From: Undaria pinnatifida
Taxonomy: Eukaryota > Sar > Phaeophyceae > Laminariales > Alariaceae
Assembly: GCA_012845835.1 (NCBI GenBank)
Contig: JABAKD010000024.1
Span: forward strand, 6,288,578 to 6,352,577
DNA length: 64,000 bases
Reading direction: 5' to 3'
Below the pieces are notes generated by a model. That model was not told the DNA's origin. It worked only from the letters and a program-made list of their open reading frames with translations, and searched no databases. Numbering within the stretch: position 1 is the stretch's first letter; every line of letters begins with the position of its first letter. Of the stretch, positions 1-9,825 are shown one piece after another. The position numbers were made by a program, and so were the translations under genes.

Positions 1-240
1 CCCCACGGTACGGGATGCATTGTTTTAGCCAAGAAAAGGTATACCTGACCGGTTGAGCTCCTCAAGTGTGAAACTATAGCTTAATATGACAATTTTACGA
101 ATGGTGCATAGAAAGGTTGGTCGGGTTGCCCGAACGAACGTCTCCGAGGTCATGCTTCGGGTGAGATGTTGAGCTGTACATGCTAAGAGCTCAGAAATTT
201 CTCAGAAACTTCTGCTTCACCCCTAGCACGGGAGGACTAA
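1..240 (+). repeat. MITE-like family B, copy 1 (cut by window edge)
   Basis: This is a dispersed repeat seen six times in the window (also about 2401-2668, 3816-4074, 19660-19947, 33461-33706 and 39124-39411). Full copies are about 250-290 bases, with imperfect inverted ends resembling TCATCCCACGGTAGGGGTTG. Shared inner segments are 'gagctcctcaa', 'ttggtcgggttg' and 'atgcttcgggtgagat'. No coding sequence is present, so it is best described as a non-autonomous DNA transposon. This copy lacks its left end because the window starts inside it. Confidence 0.6.
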
Positions 241-914
241 GCCTGCGCGCATGCTTTGAACTGCCTGCTGTTGGGGAGTGCAGAAGTAGCAGCAGGAGCA
301 GCATCAGCAGCTCTCTAGCGCCCGATCGCGGCGTTTTCCAGTTGTCTGTGATGCTTCCCAATCCACCCTTGATTTTCGTGCCCCCTGCTTCAGTACGGTC
401 GGCCCTAATCCGCTAGTCTGCGGTAATAAAACTTCCCCGCCCAAAAAGTACATCACCTCATACATAGCACCCACGCTTCCAATCGCTGACTGAGTATGGA
501 GAGAGGCATCGGCTTAGATGACGCAGGGGGGGGGGTGTATTCGTCGCATCATGCATGGCCGTAGACGGTGGGACCATGGACCCTCGTATGCCTGGGCGGG
601 GGAGGGGGGGGGCTTCCCATAATGTTTTCGTGAATAACTATTGTGCGAGGAGTTTTAATTTTCAAGATGGTCTCCGACGAACGAAGGACGAGCCCCGCGC
701 GCTTTCCCCAGATCTTCTTCCTTTCCCCGTCTCACCGGCCTTGACCGCCACATGCCTTGTATCTCTCTACTCGTAGGATGAAGAATCAAGATGGACACTG
801 GGTGTGCCGATACATGCCGTTGGCTCGAAAATATCGGGACACAGTAGGGGTCCCAATAAGGCGGTCTAAATAAGGTGGCATCGCGATGCAAGGCGGTCAA
901 AGTCGGTAGGAGGG
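241..914. other. non-coding stretch with repeat scraps
   Basis: No gene is supported here. It holds a CAG-rich run near 285-315, a scrap of family C near 530-600 and half of the hairpin family described at 61085-61207 (about 765-830). Confidence 0.4.
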
Positions 915-1193
915 ACGCGTGCTACGATAGAGGTATTGAGGTATACCCCCTACAGTCTGAAACGGTTTCTGAATGGCGGGGGCTCCTTAACCCAAAATCG
1001 TCGGAAATACCAATACGCCCCATTTATTCTTGCGTGATTCTCCGTCGTGTATCTAGGCCCTGGGATTTGTCCATCCGGTACGAGTAGTAGCTTTTGCTTT
1101 TTTCTCCCAGATCAGTTTTTGGGAGAGTGTGTTAAGCTCTCAAACTGAGGAACCTCAGGAAAAAAGTGGTGCATCTCTCTATCGTAGCACGCA
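915..1193 (+). mobile_element. MITE-like family A, copy 1
   Basis: This copy of about 279 bases is bounded by inverted repeats resembling ACGCGTGCTACGATAGAGG. The inner core contains 'ggggctccttaacccaaaatc', and near the right end 'gggagagtgtgttaagctc'. It has no ORF of its own. Other copies: 2133-2401, 6293-6557, 7637-7888, 33225-33452 (degenerate), 37352-37574, 37575-37786 and 42020-42538. Fragments: 1371-1463, near 21800 and near 30230. Confidence 0.7.
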
Positions 1194-1370
1194 TCTGGCG
1201 CGGCTGGGGGGAATTTGCGCTCATAACCCGGAACGAATAAGGCGTCTTCCCCCATTAAGACGGCCATCTTGCTCTGGCACACCACCGCTTTTTTCTTTTT
1301 TTTTTTTTTGGGGGGGGGGTACTGTGTAAGGTGAACATAACATAACATTATAGTTGTTTTTTTCGTCGGA

Positions 1371-1463
1371 CGTGTGCTTCGATAAAGGTAGCGCTTTTTG
1401 CGGTAGCAGTTTTTTTGTCTGAATTACCGGGGCTCCTTAACCCCAAATCGTCGGAATTTTGGG
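1371..1463 (+). mobile_element. family A fragment
   Basis: Only the left part of the element survives: a decayed end (tgcttcgataaaggta) followed by the 'ggggctccttaacc' core. Confidence 0.5.
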
Positions 1464-1469
1464 GGTTTT

Positions 1470-1662
1470 CAGGGGTCAGATCACCTCTTGCGGGTCGGAT
1501 GGTGTCAGCGTGACCCGGCTCGACCCGCGATATTCGAAAGCTTCCTGACCCCTCCCAACCCGTGAGATTTCGAACACCTTCTGCCCCGACCCGACTCGAC
1601 CCACGAGTTTTCTTTAACCTCCTGAGCCGACCCGCCGGCCGGCCGGATCTTGACCCGTGGCA
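1470..1662 (+). repeat. GACCCG-rich dispersed repeat F, copy 1
   Basis: Degenerate ~30-base units combine 'gacccgacccg' with 'cgcgagatttcaaac'. The same sequence recurs at 8035-8225 (opposite strand) and 20475-20648. No coding potential is supported. Confidence 0.55.
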
Positions 1663-1683
1663 GAAGCCCTGGCAATTTCATTT

Positions 1684-1930
1684 CTGTTTTGCAATAATTT
1701 CCATAATTTTATACCTGTTTTATAGTTCGTTTTTTTGTTCATTGGGGTAGTGTTTATTTTCATTCCTGTTTCGCAATATTTTTCATCATTTGATTCCTGC
1801 TTCATAGTTCGTTTTGATTGTTCATCGGGGGTAGTTTTTATTTTCATTCCTGTTTTGCAATAATTTTCATCATTTGTTCCTATTTTATTGTTCGTTTTGA
1901 TTGTTCATCGGGTTAGTGTTTTATTTTCCC
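1684..1930 (+). repeat. three tandem copies of an AT-rich ~85-base unit
   Basis: Three consecutive units share 'tgttttgcaataattttcat', 'tagttcgttttgattgttca' and 'gtgtttattttcattcc'. They differ by small indels and point changes. Confidence 0.65.
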
Positions 1931-2132
1931 TCAAAAATCAGTTTTGGGGGGAGAAGGATGAGAGCTCCTCAATGGGGTTATGAGCCTCGGCAAAAAACAT
2001 CGTGCACCTCTTCCGTGGGCAGGCGTTCTTGGTGAAGGATGGAATGCTGTTGTTTTTGTTTACCGCCAGTTTCATGCACTCTCCCCAGCTCAACTCGCAC
2101 GAGGTTTTGCTCGCATTTAGGAGTCATTCCAC

Positions 2133-2401
2133 GACGCGCACTACGATAGAGGTATTAAGGTATACCGTTTTTTGGCAAAATCACATTCTGAATGACGGGG
2201 CTCCTTAACCCAAAATCCTCGGGAATAGGCCATTCTTTTTTGGCGTGATTCTCGTTGTGTACCTGTAGGCCATGGGATTTTTCATCCGGTCTAGAATGTT
2301 TTTTGTGTTCTCCGCAAATCAGTTTTTTCGGAGAATGTCTTAAGCTCCCAAAATTGAGGAAACCTCAGAGAAAAAAGTGGTGCGCCTCTATCGTAGCACG
2401 C
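2133..2401 (+). mobile_element. MITE-like family A, copy 3
   Basis: Nearly full length. Its left end contains ctacgatagaggtat and its right end contains cctctatcgtagcacgc. It abuts family B copy 2 with no gap. Confidence 0.7.
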
Positions 2402-2668
2402 CTCCCACGGTGGGGGTTGCACGTTTTGGGGCCTAATGGTGTTTCTTACCTCTTAACAGGTTGGGCTCCTTAAGCGATGAACTACCGGTTAGGCTGACAA
2501 TTTTACGAGCACACTTGTTTTAGGACTACGTAGCGCGTAAAAGAGTTGGTCGGAATTGCGCGAACGCACGCCCTTCCAAGTCACGTTTCGGGTGATGTAT
2601 TATTGAGCTCCTCTTGGTAGCTCAGAAAATTCTTGGAATCTGCTGCACCCCCTAGCGCGGGATGGCTC
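2401..2668 (+). mobile_element. MITE-like family B, copy 2
   Basis: Starts with 'tcccacggtgggggttgca' and ends with 'tgcaccccctagcgcgggatgg'. The central 'ttggtcgg' and 'cgtttcgggtgatg' segments match the other copies. Confidence 0.65.
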
Positions 2669-3179
2669 CTCAGCGGCCTTCTGGGTGTGCGGACGTACGA
2701 TCTTTCTAAGGTTGACAATCAAGAGCTCAATCGAAAACGCGTACGCGCGTGAGGCACATGCAAGCATAAAAACAACGAAACGGCGATGATATGACTACGG
2801 CACTGAGTTCGCTGCCTGTACGTCATCTATTAAGTACGCGTTGTCTAGGGAATTGTGGTGGACTGCTAGTCCCATTGCGGTAATCTGCGGAATCTCTTGA
2901 GGTTTCTATTTCTGATGGTCGTGCATTTGTGGCTGGCAACGTGTTTTCTACCTGCAGTAGAAGTACTAGATCCTGTTTTGTGGCTTGCTCCGCCGCCCGA
3001 ACAACCAGCCGTCAAATCCTGTTAACTCACAGCCCTACTGGTGGTGGTGAATATCGAGAAACTCGAAAAGCGCAAAGCCGTACTGGTGGTGGTGAATATT
3101 GAGAAACCCGGAAAGCGCACAAGCAGCCACCCGCGAAAGTGGCGCCGAGTCGCTGAAAACCGCCGTCCTAGAAGTGACC
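2669..3179. other. non-coding stretch
   Basis: No gene is seen. Near 3031-3118 a 43-base segment containing 'actggtggtggtgaatat' is directly duplicated. Confidence 0.4.
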
Positions 3180-3790
3180 GCCTCCCCCCCACAACCCCCC
3201 CTAAAATCTATATGTAATAGTTGGCCTCGGTTGGCACCGACGCTGTAAAACAATGTACGTATACTGGGGTCGGCGTTGGTTGGCAATGACGCTGTAAAAC
3301 ATGCCAATCACTGCGGGAGCTAGTCAACCAGGGTACCGTTTTTTTTTTTTTGGCGGTCATCATAATGGTTATCGAGTAAGATAATATTGGGCAAGGCGGG
3401 GAACCCTAACTCCGCACAAGGGGAATGATCGCATCGCGTAGTGTGAAAATGGCAAGGCACCCACGAGGCAGTAACAAAGTCAATACCTATTGCTGACTCT
3501 GGAATGGCCACACCAGAAAACAAAGTATAACATTGGCGCTGCCATCCATAAGCAAGAAAGTAGGCACAAGGTGCCGTAGTCTGTCTTACGAGCGGTTCTT
3601 GGAAGTATGCAGTTCACGCTTCATGCGACTCGCCGAACACCTCACGGTGCTTCTCGCTTGGTGCAAGCAATGTCTGCCTGGTTGGTGAAAACCTGACGTG
3701 CTCCGTCCCGGCATACTAGGGGTGCGAGGGTCTATGGCCATACGACTACGGCCATGCACAAGCTGACCACCTCCCCACCCCCTCCCCCCC
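3180..3790 (+). repeat. dispersed repeat family C, copy 1
   Basis: A long non-coding repeat of about 600 bases. Shared marks are 'ggttggcaccgacgctgta', 'gcacccacgaggcagt', 'cttcatgcgactcgccgaac' and 'gactacggccatgcac'. Related copies lie at 27345-27860, 34150-34710, 37855-38340 and 38345-38692. Fragments are near 530-600, 6893-7140, 32255-32640, 36310-36400 and 38855-38905. No terminal repeats or ORF could be defined, so the element class is unknown. Confidence 0.6.
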
Positions 3791-3815
3791 TACGGTAGCT
3801 TGGTCGTTACGGGCA

Positions 3816-4074
3816 GTCATCCTACGCTAGGTGTACAGCAGATTCTAAGAATTTTTTGAGCTCCTAACGTGGGGAGCTCAACGTCTCACCCGAAGCATGG
3901 CTTGGGAAGCATTCAATCGCGCAACCCGACAAACACTTCTATGCGTTATAATAGTTCAAAAGCAACTATACTCGTACAATTGTTCGTCTAATCGGTGGTT
4001 ACTCCCTTGAGGAACTAAACCAGCCAGAAATGCTGTGCTGGGCGCAAAAAAATCAACCTCTACCGCGGGGTGAC
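3816..4074 (-). mobile_element. MITE-like family B, copy 3
   Basis: A reverse-oriented copy that starts 'gtcatcctacgctagg' and ends 'ctaccgcggggtgac'. Its right edge lies 4 bases from the stop codon of the dioxygenase gene, so the 3' UTR of that gene must run into it. Confidence 0.6.
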
Positions 4075-4078
4075 TCGT

Positions 4079-6760
4079 CTAGTGGAACCATGTCGTCACA
4101 GCCGCCCTCGGCATCGGTCCGGTCACGGGCAGCACCTCGTGCTCCACGGCGCCGCTAAAAAACACCACCGCGCGCCCTGCGCGAGGCGACACATCGATGA
4201 ACTCTTCCTCTAGCCCACTCGTCGAACCGCCAGCCGAGAGGTGCACGCCATCGCCGCCGCCGTTACCGCCGCCGCCACTGCCGCCGCCGCCGACATCACC
4301 CACCCCTACCTCTTGGCCATCGCCTACCTCCGCCTCCAGATCGGCGAACGTGAAGGTGACCTTACCACCCTGAACCTTCCCGCCGTCGTCTGCGCCGCCA
4401 GCCGTGGACGGGGGGTACAACCTAAGAACGCCTCCGTCTGACGGTTCCCAGGGGCTTCCGGCGCCCCGGAGGTAGCATATTGCCGTTACCCTGCGGAAGC
4501 TCACGCTCCCTCCGATGACGCGCTCTTCGTCACCGTCGCCGCCGGTACCACCACCGCCCCTATCATCACCATCGACACCGTTACCGCCACTGCCACCGCT
4601 ATCGCCGCCACTGCCACCGCCATCACCGGCGCCACCACCGGCACCACCACCGCCGCCGCCATTGCCTCCACTACCGCCACCACCCTTACCGTCGCCGCTG
4701 AGGTCGTCACCGTCGATCCCCTCTCCCCTCCGCTCTTCCCCCTCCTCTTCAGGGATTTCCTCGTCGTAGGTATCGATTTCTTCTTCGTATTCTTCTCCGT
4801 CGTCGGGGAAGGCGTCGCGGTGACGCTCGTATCGTGCACGTATACCCGCCGGGTACACGGCCAACTGCACGGGTGATGGGGAGGCAAACGCACAGGCAGC
4901 AGGGCAGCGGCGTTGGTGATGGCGGTAGCGGTGTTGTTGTTGGTGGGGGTGTTGGCTGTTGAGGTGGTGGTGGTGGTAGTGGTGATGGTGGTGAAGGTGA
5001 TGGTGGCGGGTGTGGCGGGAGGGATGTGTAGTTGTACTTGCCATTTTCTAGTAGAAACAACTATATGGCGTGAGTGTATTAGGGGTGTTGGGTGGCCGGA
5101 TTTTTCGTGTGAACTTGAGGTAAACATTACGACAGCGCAAGACGCGCATGAGGGGGGGGACGTGTGTGTGGTTGGTGTAATCTTCGTCAAGCATGGCCGC
5201 CAGATCATAGACGTTGGGGGGTGGGACTCAAACAACACTACAAGAGAGTGATTGTAATTGCATTGGTTGGTTGATCGATAGTTGACTTGTTGATTGATTG
5301 GTGGAGTTCCCTATTCTTCTGTGTGATATCGATGAAAAAGATGTGAACAGATAACCAAGAGTCGGGGATAACACGCAAAACATATTCCCAAAAACACGTT
5401 ATCGAGGGGGAGAGAGAGTGGACGGAAGGGAGGGAGGGAGGGAGGGACGGGAAGGGATTGTGCGCCGGGCAACAGCACCAGCACTCAGCCACGACGACAA
5501 CCTCACCTGGTGCTCCACGCGACCTCGAAGGCGGATCATGCGCCCCAGGTCCTCGCCAAGCCTTCCCAGGACAGCAAGCGTCCGTCCAATGGCCCCCACT
5601 CCCATCGTGGCTGTCCCTTCCCCTCTATCTCCGTTACCCCCGATACCCTTGCCGCCCGCCGCAGCACTGTCCTCGCCGACGTGGAGATGCGCCGGGACGG
5701 CCGAAATCGCTTCCTCGCGCTCTCGGGTGACGAACGCGGTTAGGTCGTCTCGAACCGACCTAACGTAGCCCGTCACTACGTTTGACCCCCCCCCCTCTTC
5801 CTTTTCTCCCTCGTCAATACCGCCTTCCGTGTTGTCCTTGTCGCCACCACCACCACCACCACCGTGGGCAGGGACTAATGAACCCGAGGACGCCCTCGCA
5901 GTGGCCTGAAATGAAACATAATAGTTATATGCGTCAGTGCGCAGAACGATTCATAGACTGAAGTCGCCGCCTCGACAAAATCAAGGGGAATCATATATTT
6001 TCGAAGAGTAAAAACGCGCGACCGGAGCATCGCGCTATCTTCAAATATGAGAATCAACCCTTAAATTGATCGAACTCACAGCTGACGTATTTTAAACATT
6101 TTTTTGAAACATGTGACGGAAGAGAAAATTGTGTTGCCCTCGCGGTACACCCTAGCCACGACGCGCACTGCCGGTTCTCGCGTTTCCGCTTCAGCCCCTT
6201 GCTACTCCCCCTTACAAGCTACCTCAACGTGTCTAAAACGTGTGTTCTTCCTGAGTTTTTGGGCAGTATCACAAGCTCTGGCCCCACCCCGCGACGCGTG
6301 CTACGATAGACATGCACCACGTTTTTTTCTGAGATTCCTCACTTTAGAAGGTTAAGACATGTCTTTCTTGACCCAAAAAGAACTGATTTTGGAGAAAAAT
6401 AAAACCGCTATGATCCCGGATGAAAAATACCATGTCTTAGGTATACAACGAGAATCATGCGAACAAAAATGGCCTATTTCCGACGATTTGGGGTTAAGGA
6501 GCCCCGTCATTCAGAAAACGTTTCAGACGAAAACTGCTGCCTTTATCGTAGCACGTGCCCCACCCCACTCCCACCTCCTCGTACGCCTCCGCCACCAATT
6601 CCCTAGGTGCCACTTCATCCACTACGACGAAGCCGCGTTGACGGAGAGACAAGCGCTGCTCAGCCGTAAGCACCCGCCAGGGGCCACCACGTTGATCACC
6701 GCCATCGTCGTCCTCGGCTGCGCGTAACAGCCTTTGGCATACTGACAACGGCGGTTCCAT
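4079..6760 (-). CDS. 2-oxoglutarate/Fe(II)-dependent dioxygenase, prolyl-4-hydroxylase type (3 exons)
   Basis: Exons read from splice signals: 6760-6575, 5905-5507 and 4864-4079, all phase 0 (introns 669 and 642 bases), giving about 456 residues. Donors are GAG|GTGGGA and CAG|GTGAGG; acceptors are TTTCAG|GCC and GTGCAG|TTG. Residues 40-62 (RQRGFVVVDEVAP...) resemble the start of this family. Exon 3 opens with LAVYPAG...RYERHRD, giving the HxD iron ligands His210 and Asp212. It continues RRVTAICYL, GGVLRLYP and DVSPRAGRAVVFFS, then HEVLP (distal ligand His437) and Arg448, placed to bind 2-oxoglutarate, and ends TTWF-His. Members of this fold hydroxylate prolyl or other side chains; the substrate here is unknown. 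An acidic then Gly-rich insertion (about residues 217-317) and a second one (374-413) interrupt the core. The ATG at 6760 gives a sensible N-terminus, but the preceding 'cccgacag' could be a splice acceptor, so an upstream exon is possible. A family A element sits in intron 1. Confidence 0.8.
6293..6557 (-). mobile_element. MITE-like family A inside intron 1 of the dioxygenase gene
   Basis: A reverse copy whose left end contains gctacgatagacatgca and whose right end contains ctttatcgtagcacg. It ends 17 bases before the exon 1 donor on the gene strand. Confidence 0.65.
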
Positions 6761-7636
6761 CTGTCGGGGGTGGGGTGGAGGGGATGGTTGGGTATGGATG
6801 AACAGGGGGGAAGGGACCGGACGGGGGGACGGGGCGGGATGGGCTGTTGTGAATGCAAGGACGGCGGGGGGCCGGAGGGGGGGGGGGGGGCGTACTCAGT
6901 TCATGCATGGCGGTAGTCACGTGTCCCGCATGTAGACCCTTTCATCCTTACAATGCCGGGACAGAACACGCCGGGGTCGGGGGCGGGGGGCGGAGCTGTC
7001 GTGAACGGTGAATCGAAGCGTTGGGGGGGTAGAGGGGAGGAGGGGGGATGTACTCATATTCATGCATAGCTGTAGCCTTAAGACCATTGACCTATCGCAG
7101 CCCTACCAAGCCGAGACGGAGCACGTCGGGTTTTTACCGATCAGGCAGGCATTGCGTGTGCACCAAGAGGGGAGGGCGTGGGGATGTGCTCTTGTGAATG
7201 GAAGGATAGGGAGGGTGGGGGGGTCGGGGTGCGGTGAGCTCTAGTGGACGAACAAACGCGGCGGCTCCAACGCAAAGGGTGGAAGGTCGTTGAGTGTCGG
7301 TGGAGGGAGGGGAGGAGGGGAGGGGAGGGGGAGGGGGGGGGGGGGGGGGTGACCTCTTGTGAAAGGAAGGATGGGGGAGGAGGGAGGAGGTGGGTTCTTT
7401 TGACCGAAATGATGGGGGGAGGGCGGTGAGCTCTTGAGAATGGAGGTTGACGGAGGGGTGGGGGGGAGGGGGCGAGCTCTTGTGACTGGCACGATAGGGA
7501 CACTGAACCCCCTATCCGCAGCTTTGTCTCGAGCAGGAGCCCCATCTGGCTTGCCTGCCTTGCTGGCACGCTGGCGTCGGTTCGGATGCTTTTCTTGCCC
7601 ATTCCCCCATTGGAATCGGGTTTACTCCAGCAGGTG
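6761..7636. other. G-rich low-complexity stretch with family C scraps
   Basis: Long G runs (for example 7319-7350) are mixed with two family C fragments (6893-7000 and 7045-7140). Open frames here are by-products of the G/C-rich composition. Confidence 0.5.
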
Positions 7637-7888
7637 ACGCGTGCTACGCTAGAGGTGCACCACTTTTTTTCTAATACTACCCCTCATTTTGGGAGCTTAA
7701 GACCTCCCCCAAAAACTGATCTTGGAGAAAACAAAAAACTGCAACCGGACGAAAAAACCCGATGGACTAGGTGATCAACGAGAAACATTGAAAAAAAAAA
7801 CTGACGAAATTCCGACAAATTTGGGTCAAGGAGCCCTGCCCTTCAGAAAACATTTCGAACGAAAAGTGCTACCTCTATCGTAGCACGC
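7637..7888 (-). mobile_element. MITE-like family A, copy 5
   Basis: A reverse copy with ends 'acgcgtgctacgctagagg' and 'acctctatcgtagcacgc'. It carries the 'gggtcaaggagccctgcc' core. Confidence 0.65.
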
Positions 7889-8034
7889 GGCGGTACCTTA
7901 ACGCATTTTTCAAGAAACTGGTGGCTGCCTGTGCGGCTGAGCCTCGATTTTCTGCTGTTGAACCTCGATTTGGGTCGACGTAGGATCAGGGGGCTCGGAG
8001 GGCCCCGGCGGCGGCTACCTTTTATCAGGGCTTT

Positions 8035-8225
8035 CAACGGGTCATGGCCCGACCCGCCGATCGCGTCGGGAGGTTCTCTAAATCTCGCGGGTCGGGTGGG
8101 GTCGGGTCAGGAGGTGCTTCAAACCTCGCGGGATGGGTCGGGAAGGGTCGGGGTAGGAGGTTGTCAAACCTCGAGAGTCGGGACGGGTTACCCTTGCTTC
8201 GCCTGACTCGTGAAAACCCATGCTT
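8035..8225 (-). repeat. GACCCG-rich dispersed repeat F, copy 2
   Basis: The reverse complement of the 1470-1662 repeat, with cggg(t)cgggtc blocks and 'aaacctcgcggg' units. Confidence 0.55.
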
Positions 8226-8830
8226 TTTATACCCGGAGTGAGTTTGGAGGGGTAGGGGTGGGAGCACGGTATCATGTGCAATTTGGCGAGTGCATTGGTT
8301 CATCAATGAAACGTCCCGAAATATCAGCAGTTCACCGATGAAAGGGTTTCTCGCTGACCCCGGATGGGTAGGCCTCTGAAGATGCTGTGGACCTAGCTTG
8401 CCGCGGATCTGCACGCTGCCCGGGGCGAGAACGGTCCGACCCCGGGAGGGCGGTTTTTCCCGCGCTCCGCTGGCCGAGATGGGCATCGGGGCGCGTTCTT
8501 TCGGCGGAGACATGTAGGGCTGCTGTGTGGGGCGGGGCGGGCTTGGTGCAGGCGTGCGGTCGCTGGGGACCGGGTGGGAGTACGTGGTACGATGCCACTT
8601 TTTTGCTGTGTGTTGTTCGTGGTTTATTGTGGTGGCGAGTCGGTCTGTTGGTGCTTGCTTGCTTGCTAGGGTGGTGGCTTATTCCTGCCGATTCTTGCCA
8701 CGAAACACGTTGAACCATTAGGGGGGTGGCTGATGCTCCCTGCGGTTTACGAACGTCTCGGTTCTCGTTTTCCTAGAAGTTTACCAAGCGTCCTGATCTC
8801 ACCCCAGCCAAACCCTAGGGTCGGCCACAG
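8226..8830. other. stretch without recognised features
   Basis: G/C-rich sequence with overlapping open frames on both strands (for example 8387-8713). None shows a family motif or splice structure that I can support. Confidence 0.35.
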
Positions 8831-8859
8831 AAAATCGAGTGTCGGCCACTCATCCTAAT

Positions 8860-9720
8860 AAAAAATGGCCATGTACCTCCAAACCCGAAGAACGCGGAGT
8901 CAGGGAGACGGGACTTCGCACAGGCGCCGGTAGAGGGGGGGGAACCGAGCGGAGGGCGAGGAGGGGGACAAAGAATGTCTACGCATCGCTCTAACCTCAT
9001 TTTGTTTTGGTTTTGTAAGGCCCTGCAGCTCGGCACGCCAAATGTCAGAACGCGACTCTATACGCTGAACCTGACATACGCGGCCTCGGCAAGAGGGTGT
9101 TTCGCGCGGGCGCCGGTGGAGAGGGGGGCAAGCGGGAGGCGAGGAAGGGAACAGCATAATACTTGCGCATCGAATCTTTATAGTCCCAGCGTGCTGTTTT
9201 GAGACCCCTGCAGCTCTGAGGGAGCATTAATGTGCGAGAGTGAAGCTACGTTGCATCCGAAGAACGCGGCGTCGGTGAAGGGATGTTTCCCGCGGGCTCC
9301 GGTGGAAAGGGGAGCAAGCGGGAGGGGAAGACGAGGACAACATGTTTTTTTTGCCAATCGCTCTACGTAACCCCAGTACCTTTTTTTTTTACGACCCCTG
9401 CAGCTCCGCACGCCAGTAACGCCAGAGATCGAATGTGCGTCGAATCCGAACATCGCGGAGTGCGGGGGGGGGGGGGCTATGATCTAGAGGCGTGGACGAC
9501 CACGCGGCTCGGGGCCAGATGCAGATCCATCCATGAAACCAGGGGATGTACCCGGGATGTCCCCTGGCCACCACAGGGTTTCGTCCGGGCGCCGGTGGAG
9601 AGGGGAGTGAGCGGGAGGAGGGTGAGAAGGGGGAAACATTTGCATATCGCCCAGCCCCAGTACGTTTTGTTTTAAAGTCCCTTGCAACTCGGCAGGGAGA
9701 TGGTATATTTTCTGCAAACA
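8860..9720. repeat. tandem array L, unit about 186 bases
   Basis: The marker 'cgccggtggagaggggg' (or a close variant) recurs at 8925, 9111, 9297 and 9590, spaced 186, 186 and 293 bases; the last unit contains extra sequence. Each unit also has 'gcatcgctctaac' and 'cccctgcagctcggcac'. A diverged unit reappears at about 11820-11965, beyond the LINE at 9826-11640. Confidence 0.65.
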
Positions 9721-9825
9721 CCCGCCGCCCCCTGTCCGACACATTTGTAGACCATGTGGACGCATAAGGGAAGATAATTCAAGGTAGGAAAAACGCCGGG
9801 CTAACTACGTACTGTTTCTTCCTAG

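Noticed and set aside
4865-5251. His-rich and Val-rich frames over 4865-5251 on both strands.
   Set aside because: The segment lies in the second intron of the dioxygenase gene and is a GGT/GTG microsatellite.
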